Shown here in pieces: positions 6,061-14,023 of a stretch of DNA of 45,531 nt. Numbering within the stretch: position 1 is the first letter of the stretch; every line of letters begins with the position of its first letter. Made by a program: the position numbers and the translations under genes. The DNA lies in NCBI GenBank assembly GCA_020719945.1, contig DYPL01000017.1:1-45531 (forward strand), written 5' to 3'. The notes beneath the pieces were generated by a model. It was not told the origin of the DNA. It was given only the letters and a program-made list of their open reading frames with translations, and did not search any database. Source of the DNA: Turneriella parva (GTDB taxonomy: Bacteria > Spirochaetota > Leptospiria > Turneriellales > Turneriellaceae).

Positions 6061-7278
6061 TCAGACCTTCACAAAATAACGCTGCGTAGACTCTCTACGA
6101 ATATAAAATGCGAGAACCACCATGGCGAACACAGATAACGCCAATGAAATTTCAAAGATGGCGGCATACATTTGGGTCATCGCCATTATGCCAAAGAGCC
6201 AAGCCCCCATTCCGTTGCCCGCCGCCTTGCCAACCACCATCACCATTGCCTGTGCCGTTCCCAGCCGTTGCGGGTGCGCCTTTTGCTGCACGTGCAAAAC
6301 CGAAGCGAGATACATGGGGCCAAACTGCAAACCGTGCAGACTCTGAACCAGAATAGCCGAAAAACCAGCCGGAAACGCAAGAAGCAATCCATACCGGGCC
6401 GCACCTGCAACAAGGGAGAGCATCATGAGCCCCATTGGACCCATTCGCTTAACAAACCATGGAGATGCCACAAAAAAAAGAACTTCCGTAAACGTTCCCA
6501 AAAACCAAGAGAAGGCAACTGGCTCCATGCTGCCCGGCAAAATTGATTCCGGAATTTGCGTTACGTAATTGCTAATAATGAACTCTGCCGGGGAAAACGA
6601 AAAATTATAGAGTAAAATAACAAACATGAAAAGAATAAATAAAGGCGAAGACAAAAGTTTTCCTATTTGCTCAGGATGAACTTCATCTGGTTTTTTCTCT
6701 ATTTTTCTCTCTGATGGCAGCACCGCGAGAAGCAGAAGGGATGCCACAAAAAATGCTGTAGCCCACGACAGCAAAACGGGCCGGGCTACATCCATAAATG
6801 CGAGAAATAAATTAGGCAGCATAAAACCGAGCGTCCCGAAAACTCTCGCATGGCCATACTGCGAATGGTTGCTGCGCGTCTGCAGATACGAAATATTTAC
6901 GAGCGGAAGAATACCCCCCATAGCCGCCATCAGGAGCGAAAAAAGTATTGTCGCACTCACTTGCCCTGACGGGAGATAAATGGTAAGCCCTGACAGAGAA
7001 ACTATGGCAACAACAAGCTTTGCCATTATGATGCGCCGCGTTTTAAGAGTTAGATCAGAAAGGTAGCCTGATAGCAGTGCGCCAATCGGCATGGCTATCT
7101 GAGACCAAAGGAACAAAAGCCCGGGCTGCGGAACCCCCAAATCCTGATAAACAAACGGAGACATTCTTGGCACAATAAGCCCCAATGCTCCAAAGTAGAC
7201 AAAATACCAGATTTGGAAGGGAAGCAACGGTTGCCGTTTGAGGTTAATCGACAATGGAATCCAGAGCGTCTTCCACAT
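6061..7278 (-). CDS. MFS transporter
   Basis: About 405 residues with some 12 hydrophobic segments in two sets of six, joined by a charged central loop near EKKPDEVHPEQ. The N-terminal layout (YFVYFGALGLIVPRMSPFVYQDLG) and the GYLSDLTLKTRR loop after helix 2 fit the MFS_1-like / sugar or nucleoside proton symporter branch. Substrate is unknown. Inner membrane. The start is uncertain: ATG 7278 overlaps the STAS gene by 35 bases, while TTG 7254, preceded by GGA, overlaps by 11 and is an equally good candidate. Either way translation is coupled to the STAS gene upstream. Confidence 0.82.
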   Translation of the reverse strand: MWKTLWIPLSINLKRQPLLPFQIWYFVYFGALGLIVPRMSPFVYQDLGVPQPGLLFLWSQIAMPIGALLSGYLSDLTLKTRRIIMAKLVVAIVSLSGLTIYLPSGQVSATILFSLLMAAMGGILPLVNISYLQTRSNHSQYGHARVFGTLGFMLPNLFLAFMDVARPVLLSWATAFFVASLLLLAVLPSERKIEKKPDEVHPEQIGKLLSSPLFILFMFVILLYNFSFSPAEFIISNYVTQIPESILPGSMEPVAFSWFLGTFTEVLFFVASPWFVKRMGPMGLMMLSLVAGAARYGLLLAFPAGFSAILVQSLHGLQFGPMYLASVLHVQQKAHPQRLGTAQAMVMVVGKAAGNGMGAWLFGIMAMTQMYAAIFEISLALSVFAMVVLAFYIRRESTQRYFVKV

Positions 7279-7585
7279 TGCGGAAGATTTCGAAAACAGT
7301 ACCAAGCTTGGTAATCTCGAGAAGATTGTCAACCTCTGTGCTGATGGATGCAAGCCCCAGGCGGCCATTGCGCTTTTCAATTTCCTGGAACACGTTGAGC
7401 AGAATTCCGAGGGCAGCGGAATTGATGAATGGGACTTTTTTCATATCGATGACCATTTTGGGCACCTGCATTTCGTGCATGCGCGCCTCAAGCTCGTCGG
7501 CAAGATCAAACTCCATACCCGATTTGATTGGTCCGTCTATGTGCACAATGTACACTTCACCCTTTTTTTCTGATTTCAGTTGCAT
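7244..7585 (-). CDS. STAS-domain anti-sigma factor antagonist
   Basis: 113 residues spanning one STAS domain of the SpoIIAA/RsbV type. The phosphorylatable Ser lies in FINSAALGIL after the expected MVIDMKKVP strand. In this family the unphosphorylated protein binds an anti-sigma kinase and frees a sigma factor or other output. No partner RsbW-like kinase is in the window. AAAGGG precedes the ATG. The gene is divergent from a second STAS-like gene and coupled to the MFS gene. Confidence 0.88.
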   Translation of the reverse strand: MQLKSEKKGEVYIVHIDGPIKSGMEFDLADELEARMHEMQVPKMVIDMKKVPFINSAALGILLNVFQEIEKRNGRLGLASISTEVDNLLEITKLGTVFEIFRNVEDALDSIVD

Positions 7586-7729
7586 GATAGCCCTTTCTGT
7601 GGATGAACACAGTGCAAACGTTCCTGTTACCTTACAACCATTTTTTTATTTTTTTAAGTAAGCTCTAAAAATCAGATTCGACCGATTAGAAAAGTCTTTA
7701 CTGTGCACCCTCTCTGGACAGATGGCCTT

Positions 7730-8086
7730 ATGCAAATCACGAAAACAGACCAGATGTGGAATGTTACCATTGAAGAACAGGACAACCAGCTGGGGCTGAT
7801 CAACACCATTCGATTCCTTGAAAAACTCAACGACGAAATAGCCAATGCCTCCATTGCAGGCCACATTCTGGAGCTGAATCTTCAACATTTATGCTGCGCC
7901 AATTCCGAACTCATTGCCCAGTTTGTTATGCTCCAGAGCACTCTCGTTCGCACAGACGGACGACTGCGCATCATTGAAACAAACCCGGAACTCAAGAGCG
8001 CCTTTGATGTCGTTATGCTCGATAAAATAATAAATATTTCCTATTTGGGCCAGACAGAAACACCCGAGGGCGAAGAAGAAGAGTGA
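7730..8086 (+). CDS. STAS-like domain protein
   Basis: 118 residues from ATG 7730; a GTG at 7703 would add nine. The alternating hydrophobic pattern, GHILELNLQHLCCANSELIAQFV and the later GRLRIIETNPELKSAFDVVMLDKI resemble a STAS fold. The usual Ser/Thr of the phospho-site loop appears as Ala-Asn-Ser (CANSEL), so phosphorylation is uncertain. An acidic tail TPEGEEEE closes the protein. The stop overlaps the GTG start of pyrF (GTGA), so the two are coupled. It may pair functionally with the divergent STAS protein. Confidence 0.65.
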   Translation: MQITKTDQMWNVTIEEQDNQLGLINTIRFLEKLNDEIANASIAGHILELNLQHLCCANSELIAQFVMLQSTLVRTDGRLRIIETNPELKSAFDVVMLDKIINISYLGQTETPEGEEEE

Positions 8087-8748
8087 ACCCGTCCGACGAA
8101 TTTCTCATTGTCGCTCTGGACACAGACGCGCTCAACGAGGCGGAGTCTTTTGTTAAGCGTCTGGGCGAATCCGCCCATTTTTACAAAGTGGGTATGGAAC
8201 TTTTTTTCGCGACTCGCGGAGAAGCGGTCGCCATGTTGCGCGATCACGGGAAAAAAGTCTTTCTGGATCTTAAACTGAACGATATTCCGGCCACCATATC
8301 GAAGGCGGTAAAAGCTCTGCAGATATACGCTCCGGAGCTGCTCACACTGTTCGCCGGGCATTCTGCCATTGCAGCCGCAGAGGAAGCCAAACACCCAAAC
8401 ACCAAAATCATCAATGTCACCGTGCTCACGAGCGACACGGATTCTAACATGGTCCTGCCCGCCGTCCTCAAAAGAGCCAGCTTAACAATAAGCAGCGGTG
8501 GAGACGGCGTTGTCTGTTCGGGACTGGAAACAAAAACCATTCGCGATACATTCGGAAAAAATCTGATCGTCGTGAATCCCGGTATACGCATGCCGGGGGA
8601 TTCTGCGAACGATCAAAGCAGGATTGTTACACCCAGGGACGCTTTTGCAGCCGGAGCAAGCCATATTGTGATGGGTCGCTCTATTACATCCGCTGCCGAT
8701 CCGCGAGAAAAAACCGATGCAATATGGCGGCAAATCAGGGGAGAATAG
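8083..8748 (+). CDS. pyrF: Orotidine 5'-phosphate decarboxylase
   Basis: 221 residues, normal length for PyrF. It catalyses the last step of UMP synthesis, OMP to UMP plus CO2. The N-terminal strand LIVALDTD and the catalytic segment FLDLKLNDIPAT (Asp-x-Lys-x-x-Asp) are clear, and a C-terminal ASHIVMGRSIT phosphate-binding loop is present. GTG start at 8083 overlaps the preceding stop by four bases, with a GA-rich stretch as ribosome site. No other pyrimidine genes are nearby. The 3' end overlaps the convergent secreted-protein gene by 14 bases. Confidence 0.94.
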   Translation: MNPSDEFLIVALDTDALNEAESFVKRLGESAHFYKVGMELFFATRGEAVAMLRDHGKKVFLDLKLNDIPATISKAVKALQIYAPELLTLFAGHSAIAAAEEAKHPNTKIINVTVLTSDTDSNMVLPAVLKRASLTISSGGDGVVCSGLETKTIRDTFGKNLIVVNPGIRMPGDSANDQSRIVTPRDAFAAGASHIVMGRSITSAADPREKTDAIWRQIRGE

Positions 8749-9361
8749 CTTCTAAGGCGGCGAGTTCTTTTTTGTACTGGTAATACTTTATATCTGTATT
8801 AATTTCATCTCGAATTGTCTTAGACAAATAAGAAAGTCTTCTCGTATAACTTCCCTTTTCATAAGGCTCTACCCACTGCACCAGGTAGCCGTTTGGGAGC
8901 GTCCATATATAGGCACCCCTATTATCCTTATTGCGGCTGGATGCTGTTCTCTCTCCATATTTTTCAACGAGCTTTGAGTGCAGATCTTCGGATGGAACGA
9001 GCGGAAAGGCACTCTCTGCATAAAAAAACCGTGGATTGTTTTCTTCTGCATTGGGATCTTCACTGCGCGGCGCAGGATTTTTGTAGAAAGAATATTTGTA
9101 AAGAATGCCCGCGCGTTGTACAATAATCTCCCGGTCGGGCGTATCCGAAATAATTTCAACGCGCTGTTCTGTCTGGGCCTGGCCCATGAGATCAATAAAT
9201 CTCTGTTTCACGTTTGCGTATCTGGTTCCCCAGCTAATTCCATCAAAACCTGGGATATCCCTTGACGGAGGCTGCGAGTCCGTTGTATTGGGATCTGTTG
9301 CCTGTCCAAACACAGCGGAGACAAGACAGAATATAATGGCGCTCAGGATTGTTTTTTTCAC
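8735..9361 (-). CDS. Secreted hypothetical protein
   Basis: 208 residues. It starts with a clear signal peptide (MKKTILSAIIFCLVSAVFGQA, likely cleaved after FGQA or near it). The mature part has IPGFDGISWGTRYANVKQRF, the pattern of small envelope proteins whose domain begins with a short W-G motif, then charged and aromatic segments. I do not recognise a named family. Likely periplasmic. Convergent with pyrF and divergent from the ACT-like gene. Confidence 0.65.
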   Translation of the reverse strand: MKKTILSAIIFCLVSAVFGQATDPNTTDSQPPSRDIPGFDGISWGTRYANVKQRFIDLMGQAQTEQRVEIISDTPDREIIVQRAGILYKYSFYKNPAPRSEDPNAEENNPRFFYAESAFPLVPSEDLHSKLVEKYGERTASSRNKDNRGAYIWTLPNGYLVQWVEPYEKGSYTRRLSYLSKTIRDEINTDIKYYQYKKELAALEAILP

Positions 9362-9421
9362 TTTACTGTTATCGGCTGGTTTTGAATTAAAATAAAGTGA
9401 ACTATTGCACAGGAGAAAACC

Positions 9422-9841
9422 ATGCTATCTAACCCAATATTCTCTTTACAACTGACGCCAGAGGGGCAGCGAACCCTGCTCACCTTCTCTGGTTTTCATA
9501 ATGATTTTGGCATTATCTATCGAATTTCGGCAGTGCTGTATTTTCATGATCTTTCCATTTACCGAATTCACGCAGAAACCATCGCAGATGAAACAGTAAG
9601 CGATACCTTCCTGATCGATGCTCCTTTTGAAAACGTTTCTATCCTGCAGAAGGATCTGGAATCCGATCTCCAGCGTTTGTTCACCAAAGAAATTGCCGTT
9701 TTGTCGTACATTGCGAGCATAGATGCGCAGACAGAAAAGAACGATGTCCATATTAAAATCCGGGCCCGCCGGGATAATGGCGAATCCCTGAACGATTCCA
9801 TTCGGGATAGGCTGCAGGAGACTTTGTTCAAGGTAATTTAA
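9422..9841 (+). CDS. ACT-like domain protein
   Basis: 139 residues. FSGFHNDFGIIYRISAVLYFHDLSIYRIHAETIADETVSDTF (in sections) follows the ACT-domain plan seen at the C-terminus of GlnD uridylyltransferases: a turn, a helix with I-Y-R-I, then strand HAETI and strand TFLID. ACT domains bind small ligands, often amino acids. The catalytic part of GlnD is absent, so this is a stand-alone sensor or an orphan domain. AGGAG precedes the ATG. The stop overlaps the next start (TAATG), so it heads a three-gene operon. Confidence 0.65.
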   Translation: MLSNPIFSLQLTPEGQRTLLTFSGFHNDFGIIYRISAVLYFHDLSIYRIHAETIADETVSDTFLIDAPFENVSILQKDLESDLQRLFTKEIAVLSYIASIDAQTEKNDVHIKIRARRDNGESLNDSIRDRLQETLFKVI

Positions 9842-10485
9842 TGCGCGTTCTTTGGGGAATTTTTTTCGCGTTTGGAATCCTGGCCGCAGAACCGCTTGCC
9901 TTGGGTCGCCTCCAGTATGACGGAGGAGACTGGTATTCCAATCCATCTTCGCTGCCCAACCTGATTCTCTTTTTTAACCAGAAGACCAAATCCAGACTGG
10001 CCAACCGCGAGCGTACTGTTTCCCTGAAAAATGCCACGTATACAGAAGTCCCCGTTCTCTATTTTACGGGCCACGAAGGCTTTTCGCTTTCTGCCGAAGA
10101 GAAACAAAATCTGCGCTGGTTTTTAGAGAATGGAGGATTTCTATTTGCAGACGACAATTATGGGAACGACAAAAATATTCGCCTTGTTCTAAATTCCCTT
10201 ATTCCCGGCGTACAATTAGAGCCCGTACCGCTGCAACATTCTATTTTTTTGCGTCCATTCGCTATGCCAAAAGGTGTTCCCAAAATTCATGAACACGATG
10301 GCGGCGCACCGCAGGTACTGGGTCTGTTTCTTCGTGGAAAAATGGTCGCTTTTTATGCTTATAATACAGACCTTGGTGACGGATGGGAAAATCGAGACGT
10401 CCATCGACACAGCGAAGAGCAGCAGTTGCTTGCTCTAAAAATGGGAGCCAATGTATTATGGTACGCACTCACCAGGCAGGAATAA
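9841..10485 (+). CDS. DUF4159 family exported protein
   Basis: 214 residues with an N-terminal signal-like segment (MRVLWGIFFAFGILAAEP). LGRLQYDGGDWYSNP, the ENGGFLFADDNYG segment and HRHSEEQQLLALKMGANVLWYALT are typical of DUF4159, a domain related to ThuA/glutamine-amidotransferase-like folds and of unknown function. Second gene of the ACT-DUF4159-lipoprotein operon, with TAATG coupling upstream and a 28-base overlap downstream. Probably periplasmic. Confidence 0.75.
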   Translation: MRVLWGIFFAFGILAAEPLALGRLQYDGGDWYSNPSSLPNLILFFNQKTKSRLANRERTVSLKNATYTEVPVLYFTGHEGFSLSAEEKQNLRWFLENGGFLFADDNYGNDKNIRLVLNSLIPGVQLEPVPLQHSIFLRPFAMPKGVPKIHEHDGGAPQVLGLFLRGKMVAFYAYNTDLGDGWENRDVHRHSEEQQLLALKMGANVLWYALTRQE

Positions 10486-11201
10486 TATTTCTCTCTTTTC
10501 TTTTATTTTCCTGTGCTGGCAGCACGCAGAGAACAACTCCGGATAAAACGCTTAAACAAATTGACGGCGAAGAAATTATTCCACTTCGCCACTCCACCAT
10601 CCAGGTCCATCTTCCCGAGGTTCCGCCTTCCGAAAAAAATCTGCAACTGCTGATGGACACCCGGCTAAAAACTCTCATCAACCAGAGCTCTGTTCTCCGG
10701 GTAGTATCCGACCAAGAAGACTCCGATCTCATTCTGCTTACAAAGGCTAAATCTATCGTCTCTATACCTTTGCACTACGACTCCTTTCACAATCCTGTTT
10801 CAGAAAAGATTGAAGCAGCATTTCGCGTTATGATTCTTCCCGGAAAAAAGGACCCATCCAATGCTCCGCCTCAGGAGCGCACCGTTATCTGCCGCACGGA
10901 TTTTGTATTTCGCGAGGCTCCTTGGGAAACCCGCCTTACCGCCATGGAACGGCTCTCTGAAATTTGTTCGCAGCGCATTGTCATGACTGTTTTTCACGGC
11001 TGGTATTCTGGTCTTAAGAGTTACCAGGAGCTTGGTTATGATCCACTGCTGTCAGAAAAGGAGGCTTTTCTGGAACAGGTAATTCCCCGCGAGATTCCAT
11101 CGGAGCAGCGCGAACAATTATTAAAGCAATATAACCAGTATTTTGACGAAGTGGAACGTAACGCGCTGCCTCGCGATATGGAGGCGAGCCCTTTTGATTA
11201 G
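10458..11201 (+). CDS. Lipoprotein of unknown function
   Basis: 247 residues. The lipobox LLFSCAGS puts the lipidated Cys at residue 19 after a hydrophobic h-region. The start at 10458 is chosen because GGGAG precedes it at good spacing; the frame opens earlier inside the DUF4159 gene. The body is charged, with a predicted mixed alpha/beta part and a helical C-terminus (EQREQLLKQYNQYFDEVE). No known domain recognised. Last gene of its operon. Confidence 0.7.
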   Translation: MVRTHQAGIIFLSFLLFSCAGSTQRTTPDKTLKQIDGEEIIPLRHSTIQVHLPEVPPSEKNLQLLMDTRLKTLINQSSVLRVVSDQEDSDLILLTKAKSIVSIPLHYDSFHNPVSEKIEAAFRVMILPGKKDPSNAPPQERTVICRTDFVFREAPWETRLTAMERLSEICSQRIVMTVFHGWYSGLKSYQELGYDPLLSEKEAFLEQVIPREIPSEQREQLLKQYNQYFDEVERNALPRDMEASPFD

Positions 11202-11254
11202 CAAGCTATAGAATAGCAACAACCGGCTTTGGCCATTTGTTCTCCCTGCGGAAA

Positions 11255-11277
11255 AACCCTGCCCGGGTAGGGCACCC
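11255..11277. repeat. GC-rich palindromic repeat, copy 1
   Basis: Core CCCTGCCCGGGTAGGGC at 11257-11273, centred on CCCGGG. The 23-base block is identical in inverse orientation at 20244-20266 and related to the hairpin at 43832-43867. It lies in the convergent gap between the lipoprotein and the ABC permease. Confidence 0.65.
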
Positions 11278-11283
11278 TCTCTG

Positions 11284-12267
11284 TTAACGCGGACTTAGAA
11301 TGCGACGAAGATCCTCGCCTAAAATATTCAAAGAGACAACGGTGAGGAAAATAAAAAAGCCGGGAAAAAAAGCCAGCCACCACGCAATGTCGGGATAACT
11401 CTGGGCAACTTTTAAGACATCGCCCCAGGATGGCTCCGGGGCAGGAACGCCAATCCCAAGAAAAGAAAGAGCAGATTCGGTGAGCACGGCACCGGCAATA
11501 CCAAAGGCAGCAAGAACAAGAACAGGCGCCATGGAATTGGGGAGAATATGTACAAAAATAAGGCGAAAGTGAGATGCACCAAACAGCCGGGCCGCAACCA
11601 CGTAATCGTCTTCGCGGCGGCGCAAAAATTCTCCGCGCACAGTGCGGGCTATTCCCGTCCAACCGGTTAAACCAATCACTACCATAATGTTAATCAGAGA
11701 AGGCTTGAGCAAAGCGAGCACGGCCATAATAAGAATAAGAGTGGGAAAAACAATGACCACTTCGATTAAACGGGACATCAGTAAATCTAACCAGCCGCCC
11801 GCATAGCCAGCAATGGAGCCAATTAAAATGCCTAAAACAAAGGCAATTCCTACGGCAATAAAACCGACAAAAATAGAATTACGGGCTCCGTGTATCATCC
11901 GGGAAGCAACGTCGCGGCCAAGGTTATCCGTCCCCATGTAATGGCCAAAACGTCCACCCGATGGAGGAACCAGAATTTCATTTAAAGACGGCTCATAGGG
12001 AGAATGCGCAACGAGTGGAAATACAGCGCGAATTTTTCCCTCGCGGGCCAGATCTCGAAAATGGAGATTCTCGTACGATTGCCTGCCCTTTTTGAAAACG
12101 GAATCGAAAAGGGGACTTGCGGGAATCTGCTCACCCGATGCATTGTGAAACACAAACACAGGCACAGGAGAAGCCAGAAAATCCGCAAAAATAGAAATGA
12201 GAACGATAAAGAAAATTCCGGTAAGGGCAGGTGCACTCATTTTGTGTAAGCCTGTCAAAAACTTCAT
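11284..12267 (-). CDS. Peptide/nickel-type ABC permease (OppC/DppC family)
   Basis: 327 residues. One N-terminal helix, a periplasmic segment with FGHYMGTDNLGRDVASRMIHGARNS (the OppC-type entry motif), then five helices. The EAA loop lies around ARTVRGEFLRRREDDYVVAARLFGAS. Inner-membrane half of a dipeptide, oligopeptide or metal-chelate importer. It overlaps the OppB-type gene by four bases (ATGA). No ATPase or substrate-binding gene is next to the pair. Confidence 0.9.
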   Translation of the reverse strand: MKFLTGLHKMSAPALTGIFFIVLISIFADFLASPVPVFVFHNASGEQIPASPLFDSVFKKGRQSYENLHFRDLAREGKIRAVFPLVAHSPYEPSLNEILVPPSGGRFGHYMGTDNLGRDVASRMIHGARNSIFVGFIAVGIAFVLGILIGSIAGYAGGWLDLLMSRLIEVVIVFPTLILIMAVLALLKPSLINIMVVIGLTGWTGIARTVRGEFLRRREDDYVVAARLFGASHFRLIFVHILPNSMAPVLVLAAFGIAGAVLTESALSFLGIGVPAPEPSWGDVLKVAQSYPDIAWWLAFFPGFFIFLTVVSLNILGEDLRRILSPR

Positions 12268-13262
12268 GGCTGCGACTTTCCTTCCAATCGAATCCTGGGG
12301 TCCGCTATGGTATACGCAATATCTGCCAGTAAAATGCCGATCATGGTAAGCAGGGCAGAAAAGAATACAATGGCAATAATCACGGGATCATCATTTGCAT
12401 AAATGCTGTCGTAAGCGAGCTTGCCCATTCCGGGAATGGAAAAAATCTGTTCTATAATAACACTCCCGCCAAACAACCCCGGCAGCAGACCAGCCATCAG
12501 AGTAACCAGGGGAATAAGAGAATTCCGAAAGGCATGGACGTAAAGAACACTGCGGCGACTAAGCCCCTTGGCCCTGGCCGTTCGCGTGTAGTCCGCCTTG
12601 AGAGCTTCCATAAAACTGCTTTTTACAAAGCGGGATAAAAAAGCAAAGGAACCATACACGGAAATCAACACGGGAAGGGCAAGATGCCACACGAGATCCC
12701 CGACCTGCGCCCAAAATGACAAATCTTCAAAGGAGTCGGAAACAAAACCACCCAACGGAAAAATATCAAGATAATCCCCACCGGCCAGATAGCGTAAAAG
12801 AAACAGGGCAATCCAAAATTCCGGCAGAGAATACAGGACATATAAAAAGAACGTGACAATAAGATCCATACGCGAGCGATCCCGCACGGCAGAATATACT
12901 CCTAAAGGAACAGAAATGAAATAGACAATAAAAATGGTGACAATATTCAGCGTGATTGTATAAGGTAGCGCCTCGAGAATTTTATCGAGCACGGGCCTAT
13001 GGTCTACCCTGCTGGTAGAAAAGTTAAACGTAGCCAGGTTTTTGAGCATAATTAAGTATTGCACAAGCACTGGTTTATCGTACCCATAGTATTGTCTCTG
13101 CTGTTCAATATACTGGGCGCTCATCGATGTATCGCTCATGGCTTCTGGATTCAGGCCCTGCTGCGCAACCGGATCCGGTCTTAATTTCGTGAGGAAGAAA
13201 GTAATGGTGACCACTCCGAGAAATGTGGGAATCATCCAGAGCAGTCGCCTCACAATATACAT
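12264..13262 (-). CDS. Peptide/nickel-type ABC permease (OppB/DppB family)
   Basis: 332 residues. The N-terminus MYIVRRLLWMIPTFLGVVTI and the EAA loop FMEALKADYTRTARAKGLS are classic for OppB/DppB. Six helices are visible. Partner of the OppC-type permease. AAGAG serves as a weak ribosome site. The start codon is only 20 bases from a 69-bp repeat (13282-13350), so any promoter must lie within or beyond that repeat. A substrate-binding gene may have been separated by the insertion. Confidence 0.9.
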   Translation of the reverse strand: MYIVRRLLWMIPTFLGVVTITFFLTKLRPDPVAQQGLNPEAMSDTSMSAQYIEQQRQYYGYDKPVLVQYLIMLKNLATFNFSTSRVDHRPVLDKILEALPYTITLNIVTIFIVYFISVPLGVYSAVRDRSRMDLIVTFFLYVLYSLPEFWIALFLLRYLAGGDYLDIFPLGGFVSDSFEDLSFWAQVGDLVWHLALPVLISVYGSFAFLSRFVKSSFMEALKADYTRTARAKGLSRRSVLYVHAFRNSLIPLVTLMAGLLPGLFGGSVIIEQIFSIPGMGKLAYDSIYANDDPVIIAIVFFSALLTMIGILLADIAYTIADPRIRLEGKSQP

Positions 13263-13281
13263 GCCGCGACTCTTGCAAAAG

Positions 13282-13350
13282 CTTTCACTTGGTCAAGTAC
13301 TTAGAGGTGGCGCTAAAGCGCGGGGAATTTTCCGCCGGCAGAAATAAATT
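13282..13350 (+). repeat. 69-bp direct repeat, left copy, at the toxin-antitoxin module
   Basis: Identical over 69 bases to 13955-14023 in the same orientation. Three self-complementary parts are visible: ACTTGGTCAAGT (13287-13298), GCGCTAAAGCGC (13310-13321) and TTTCCGCCGGCAGAAA (13329-13344). The flanks differ immediately outside, so the edges are exact. It sits directly upstream of oppB. Confidence 0.92.
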
Positions 13351-13431
13351 CGTCGATAGAAATGGCTGCAGCTCTATTGAAAAGTATCTTCAACTTTCCC
13401 TTTATGCTCGTATGTTAATCGCTAATGAATA

Positions 13432-13695
13432 TTACAATTGTCTCTTGTAAATTCCCTGCCTGTGACCAACGGCAACAATCTGTATGATCAGCTTTTCCGA
13501 TTCAACAGAATAGACAATCCGATAATCGCCAGAGCGCAATCTCCATAAATGAGTTGTTCCAGTAAGTTTCTTTGCTCCAGTGGGAAACGGATTTATTAAT
13601 AACGATTCTACCAAGCTAACTATTTTTTTGATTTCTTTCCGGGGCAAGGATCGCAATTCTTTTTCTGCGGAATTTTTCCATTCTATGACATACAC
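13432..13695 (-). CDS. RelE/ParE-family toxin
   Basis: 87 residues, normal for RelE. MYVIEWKNSAEKELRSLPRKEIKKIV, the central LINPFPTGAKKLTG and the closing WRLRSGDYRIVYSVE...IIQIVAVGHRQGIY follow the family plan. RelE toxins cleave mRNA in the ribosomal A site; ParE relatives poison gyrase, and sequence alone does not decide, though the WRLRSGDYRI and GHR elements favour RelE. GTG start at 13695 with AGGA eight bases upstream. It follows the antitoxin by 32 bases on the same strand. Confidence 0.9.
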   Translation of the reverse strand: MYVIEWKNSAEKELRSLPRKEIKKIVSLVESLLINPFPTGAKKLTGTTHLWRLRSGDYRIVYSVESEKLIIQIVAVGHRQGIYKRQL

Positions 13696-13727
13696 AGTTA
13701 TTTCCTGTTCTTATTACCGCGACTTAA

Positions 13728-13925
13728 TCAGAGCAACCCCTCTGATTTAAGAGAGTGCACAAGCTCTGCATGCGCAATGGCAGTCTCTGATTTCCGTTCC
13801 GCAGCAAGAGCCAGGTCATGCACATCTTCAAGAAGATTCTCGTAATCTTCCATGGACAATACGGCAAATTTTCTCTGGCCCGCACTGTCTGTAATATAAT
13901 CAGCATGAATTTCTGTCGTTAACAT
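13728..13925 (-). CDS. Phd/RelB-type antitoxin
   Basis: 65 residues from ATG 13925, which has AGGGGA upstream; the frame opens at 13961 inside the right repeat, but that start lacks a ribosome site. The middle resembles Phd/YefM and RelB antitoxins (FAVLSMEDYENLLEDVHDL), with a C-terminal tail ending HAELVHSLKSEGLL that should wrap the toxin. The N-terminal part would form the DNA-binding dimer that autoregulates the operon. First gene of the toxin-antitoxin pair. Confidence 0.87.
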   Translation of the reverse strand: MLTTEIHADYITDSAGQRKFAVLSMEDYENLLEDVHDLALAAERKSETAIAHAELVHSLKSEGLL

Positions 13926-13954
13926 GGAATTCCCCTGCACTACGATAAGAGTCT

Positions 13955-14023
13955 CTTTCACTTGGTCAAGTACTTAGAGGTGGCGCTAAAGCGCGGGGAA
14001 TTTTCCGCCGGCAGAAATAAATT
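13955..14023 (+). repeat. 69-bp direct repeat, right copy, at the toxin-antitoxin module
   Basis: Exact copy of 13282-13350, 673 bases away. Its inner edge lies 29 bases upstream of the antitoxin ATG, so it probably includes the toxin-antitoxin promoter region. Its outer edge coincides with the broken start of a CsgG-like reading frame. Confidence 0.92.

Noticed and set aside
11229-11246. An 18-base match (TTGGCCATTTGTTCTCCC) to the subtilase fragment near 45092
   Set aside because: No similarity extends on either side; a single 18-base match in 45 kb is suggestive but not enough to claim shared origin.
13282-14023. Integron-type gene cassette (attC site) for the toxin-antitoxin module
   Set aside because: The 69-bp repeats are rich in hairpins, but I do not see the GTTRRRY/RYYYAAC core sites of attC, and no integrase is in the window. 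The repeats are exact copies, unlike attC sites, which diverge. Kept as a repeat-bracketed unit only.
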